Shown: in pieces, positions 61,112-64,000 of the stretch
How the letters are laid out: every line of letters begins with the position of its first letter
Numbering within the stretch: position 1 is the stretch's first letter
Position numbers and translations under genes: made by a program
From: Hydnum rufescens UP504
Taxonomy: Eukaryota > Basidiomycota > Agaricomycetes > Cantharellales > Hydnaceae
Length of the DNA stretch: 64,000 bases
Assembly: GCA_014904985.1 (NCBI GenBank)
Contig: MU128911.1
Location: forward strand, 443,118 to 507,117
Direction of reading: 5' to 3'
The notes under the pieces: generated by a model
The model's database searches: none
The model's input: the letters and a program-made list of their open reading frames with translations, nothing else
What the model was told of the DNA's origin: nothing

Positions 61112-63607
61112 ATGGCTTCCCCTGGTGTGGAATATCTGCTCAACTTCCTCCCCAAGCTGCTTGTTCCCGCCCTATTTGCCCATTATTTCTGCCGGTTCTG
61201 CGAGGATGCAGTTCCTTTACTCCGATTCAGCCTGATCAAAATAATACTGTATGTAGGTTCAATTCGATACTTACGTTTGAATATATCTCGTCACTGATAA
61301 GTGCGTCCTCAACAAGATATTCGCTGGTCCCTTGTATCTCTATAGTCTAAGTGTGTTCTTGAATATGCGCAACGCGCGTGCAGCCCGCAGACTGGGGGCT
61401 GTCCAGTATCCTATCGTCGAAGGGAGATGGCCTGGAAGCGTGGATCTTCTTATTAACATGATGCGGCGGCTTGAGGGGGAGTACACTACAGATTATATGG
61501 CTGAGTTGGCCGAGGAGTACGGGCCGACCTATATTATAAGGATTTTGTGGGATGATGAGGTACTCGCACCACATCCTTGTTCTTTATGATATGTGCGTAC
61601 AGTTGATTTCAGTCGCGTGTTTCTTGAAAATAGGTTATAACGATCGAGCCTCGACATATTAAACAAATCCTGGTTAACAATTTCCCAAATGTGAGTTGCG
61701 TACTTCTTTACTTGATGATGGATCGTCACTTTTTTTCTCAGTATATCAAAGGCGAAGAGTTCAATATTGCAACTCGCGCGGTACTGGGTTCTGGAGTCTT
61801 CAATGCCGACAGTAGGTTGCGTCTGCAATATGCAGGAATTAAACTATCGTCCACTTGACATATATTTCACTTAGATCAAGTTTGGAAATTCCATCGGGCA
61901 ATGGCTCGCCCATTCTTCACACGCGAGAGAATTACTGACTTCGATATCTTTGCGCGACATGCCGACAAGATCATCCAGAAAATGAAGGACAACTTTAGCG
62001 CTGGCAATCCAATTGACATCCAGGTTTGCTTAGTTTCTTTTACTGCCTCTTTCATGTGCTCTTCATTGACTGTCCATTCTAGGATGCCATGGGCCGCTTC
62101 ACGTTGGACTCCGCTGCTGAATTCCTCTTTGGTGCAGCCCTCGACAGTATTTCGGAATCGTTCATCCTCGCTAATGACAAGCCTCCGACACAAGCGAAAG
62201 ATCGAAGTATGCATTTTACATCATCTGCATTCATACGGGCCGTGAGGGATACCCAACAACTCATCGCCCGCCGCCTATGGCTGGGGCCTATCTGGATGAT
62301 AACCGAGATGTTTGGCGATAATTCGACGATGCCGATGAAGGATATCAATAAGTTCCTGGGTCCCATATTGGAGGATGCTCTTTCGAGAAACCAAGACGTT
62401 ACCGAGGCACCTAATGAAATAGGCAGTGACACGACGTTCTTGGAGCATATGATCTCCCAGACGAAGGGTATGTCGCTTCGACACAATTGGCTCTGCTTCT
62501 TTGATCTCACGATGAGTGACTCACGGTATTTTATTCCTTAAATGTCAGACCGCGTCGTCCTTCGGGACTCCATCATGAACATGCTTACGGCTGGACGTGA
62601 GCCGGTACCTTCATCAAATTGACTGCTTGTCACGTTCAATGGGAACTCACTAGTTTCTTTACAGATCACATGCACTATCGCATTCCTCACATACATGCTT
62701 TCGCAGCATCCCAAGGTACTGGGTCGTCTTCGAGAGGAGATTCTACATGTCGTGGGTCCGCTCAAGGTTCCACAATATGATGATATCCGCAGCCTTCGCT
62801 ATCTCCGGGCAGTCATCAATGGTATACCCATAGGGGAATATCTTTGCCCGCGCAACGTCCTACTGAAAATAATATCACCACGACCCACAGAAACGCTCCG
62901 CTTGTTTCCCCCTGTTCCTATGAACCTCCGGTGTACGGTAAATGAAGATGTATGGACGGACGCAGACGGCAAGCGATATTATATACCGCCGAACATAACG
63001 TACGTGCAGCCCCAGAATTTGCTTTGAATGGGAGTGTTTTCTCACATCGTTGTGAACCCAACCTAGAGTCGGGTACATTGTTCTGTTGATGCATCGTGAT
63101 CGTGGATATTGGGGTGAAGATGCATTGGAATTTGACCCCGATCGTTGGTTTGATCCAAGGATGCAGAAAGTGCTCAAGGAACCCTTCATATTCCTTCCAT
63201 TCAATGGTGCGATAATTTGACCATATTATTTCCTTCCCATTGCTCGCCGTCATTCAACTTGGGTTCGTCTCGTTAGCGGGCCACGAATCTGCCTGGGTCA
63301 ACAGGTTCGTCATTATTCCCAACCAAATCGAGTTTTTTTCAACTTTGGTGAAACCCAACTCTTTTCGATCTCTATATAGTTCGCGTACAACGAAATCTCC
63401 TTCATGATCATTCGCCTTCTTCAATCGTTTAGCTCTATCGAATTGAGGCCAGAGGCGCAGCCAAAAGGAACGCTCCCACCATCCGATTGGCCCGTGCGCG
63501 ACAGGAATCAAGTGGAGAAAATTTGGCCCCGTTCACATGTAACACTGTACTCTGAAGGTGGATTGTGGCTGACGATGGACGAAGCTGCCCTCGGTGGGGA
63601 GCTGTGA
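61112..63607 (+). CDS. Cytochrome P450 (CYP63-like)
   Basis: A microsomal monooxygenase. ATG 61112 starts [20 protein letters not shown] and a hydrophobic anchor. Later exons read [57 protein letters not shown] (helix C, W-x3-R), [20 protein letters not shown] and [10 protein letters not shown]. The I helix starts [17 protein letters not shown] and resumes [20 protein letters not shown]. The ExxR motif [10 protein letters not shown] is split by an intron (acceptor about 62899). The PERF-type block is [11 protein letters not shown], and the haem loop [12 protein letters not shown] has its ligand Cys at 63290-63292. About ten exons; stop 63605-63607. Oddity: the I-helix acid-Thr-Thr appears altered (see findings). 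The substrate is unknown; CYP63 members oxidise alkanes and aromatics in other basidiomycetes. Confidence 0.9.
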
Positions 63608-64000
63608 AAAGGGTCTTGTGTGGCCTTCGTTAAATAACCCCTGTCCCAGTCAATCGGTGCGGCGAGCGCGAGCGAAGTTGTCATCACACGCTTGTAGTGT
63701 TCGTGGCATGTACTTCTCACTGATGTGGTAACGAAACTAATGGCAGTGAATATATTGTACTGTGTGATATGAGAGCAAATGTCACACCATACCGGGATAA
63801 TCATGCGGGAAGATGGAGTAATTGTTTTTTCTCCGCGAGTATTTGGATTCATAGACGTCAGCCCGAGGTCATTCACCCGTGAGCCATGACCGGTTCCCCT
63901 CGTAAACATTTTTTCAACCATCACATGCTGGTAGAATCTCAGCTGGCATCTCCGCTGGCGAGCAGGGTCATCTCATCTCCTCATTGTTGTCGTCATAACG
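63608..64000. other. P450 3' flank to window end, no gene seen
   Basis: A reverse frame at 63924-63508 (138 codons) overlaps the P450 3' exon and shows no family features. Nothing else supported. Confidence 0.4.

Noticed and set aside
63508..63924. 138-codon reverse frame at the window end
   Set aside because: Overlaps the P450 last exon, and lacks any domain-like pattern.

Overview
The window is a dense, intron-rich fungal nuclear segment. Introns of about 45-80 nt with GT..AG borders split nearly every gene. The gene set (ATG9, a Rab6/Ypt6 GTPase, RPT1, kexin, SGF11, SYF2, a BET1 SNARE, a C2H2 plus fungal_trans regulator, and a P450 of basidiomycete style) points to a filamentous basidiomycete, Agaricomycetes. 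Rhizoctonia/Thanatephorus is my best guess, but that is inference and not read from a marker gene.

Layout. 0-8 kb: an MFS transporter (-), a secreted sedolisin (+), tRNA pseudouridine-55 synthase PUS4 (+). 8.2-8.9 kb: a decayed remnant of a P-loop NTPase family, followed by AT-rich unassigned DNA. 9-10.7 kb: proteasome ATPase RPT1. 11-11.7 kb: an unrecognised Cys-rich, single-TM candidate gene (-). 12-16.2 kb: an ECM15/thiamine-binding-like gene (-) head to head with ATG9 (+), only 84 bp apart. 16.7-21.2 kb: an EH-domain protein (-), YPT6/RAB6 (+), a beta-carbonic anhydrase (+). 21.7-24.7 kb: a C2H2 transcription factor. 25.9-27.5 kb: a mitochondrial PDK/BCKDK-type kinase. 27.7-32.5 kb: an OCH1-like GT32 mannosyltransferase (-) divergent from kexin KEX2 (+). 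32.7-36.6 kb: a large chromodomain protein. 36.6-38.1 kb: peroxisomal PXMP4 (-) and SNARE BET1 (+). 38.1-40 kb: no recognisable gene. 40-43.8 kb: peptidyl-tRNA hydrolase PTH2 (-) and a second MFS transporter (+). 44.1-46.5 kb: fork-protection subunit CSM3/TIPIN (-) head to head with a DUF1749 alpha/beta-hydrolase (+). 47-49.5 kb: a CBS-PB1-TM protein (Mug70-like). 50.6-52.2 kb: SAGA factor SGF11. 52.7-54.9 kb: a CRN/RHS-like P-loop NTPase gene (-), the parent family of the 8.2 kb remnant. 55.2-57.9 kb: SYF2 (-) and POM33/TMEM33 (+). 58.9-60.9 kb: two poorly characterised genes, one with a nucleotidyltransferase-fold signature, both with awkward reading frames. 61.1-63.6 kb: a cytochrome P450.

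Most genes are unrelated housekeeping functions; no operon or obvious biosynthetic cluster is visible. Functional neighbours worth noting are OCH1 and KEX2 (both Golgi secretory-pathway enzymes sharing one promoter region) and several very short bidirectional promoters. Reading frames break by single bases inside several otherwise conserved genes (PUS4, the CBS-PB1 gene, the NTPase gene, the 58.9-60.9 kb genes). Some of these look like single missing bases in the assembly; others may be true decay. Exon borders given here come from reading splice sites and protein similarity by eye and are approximate.
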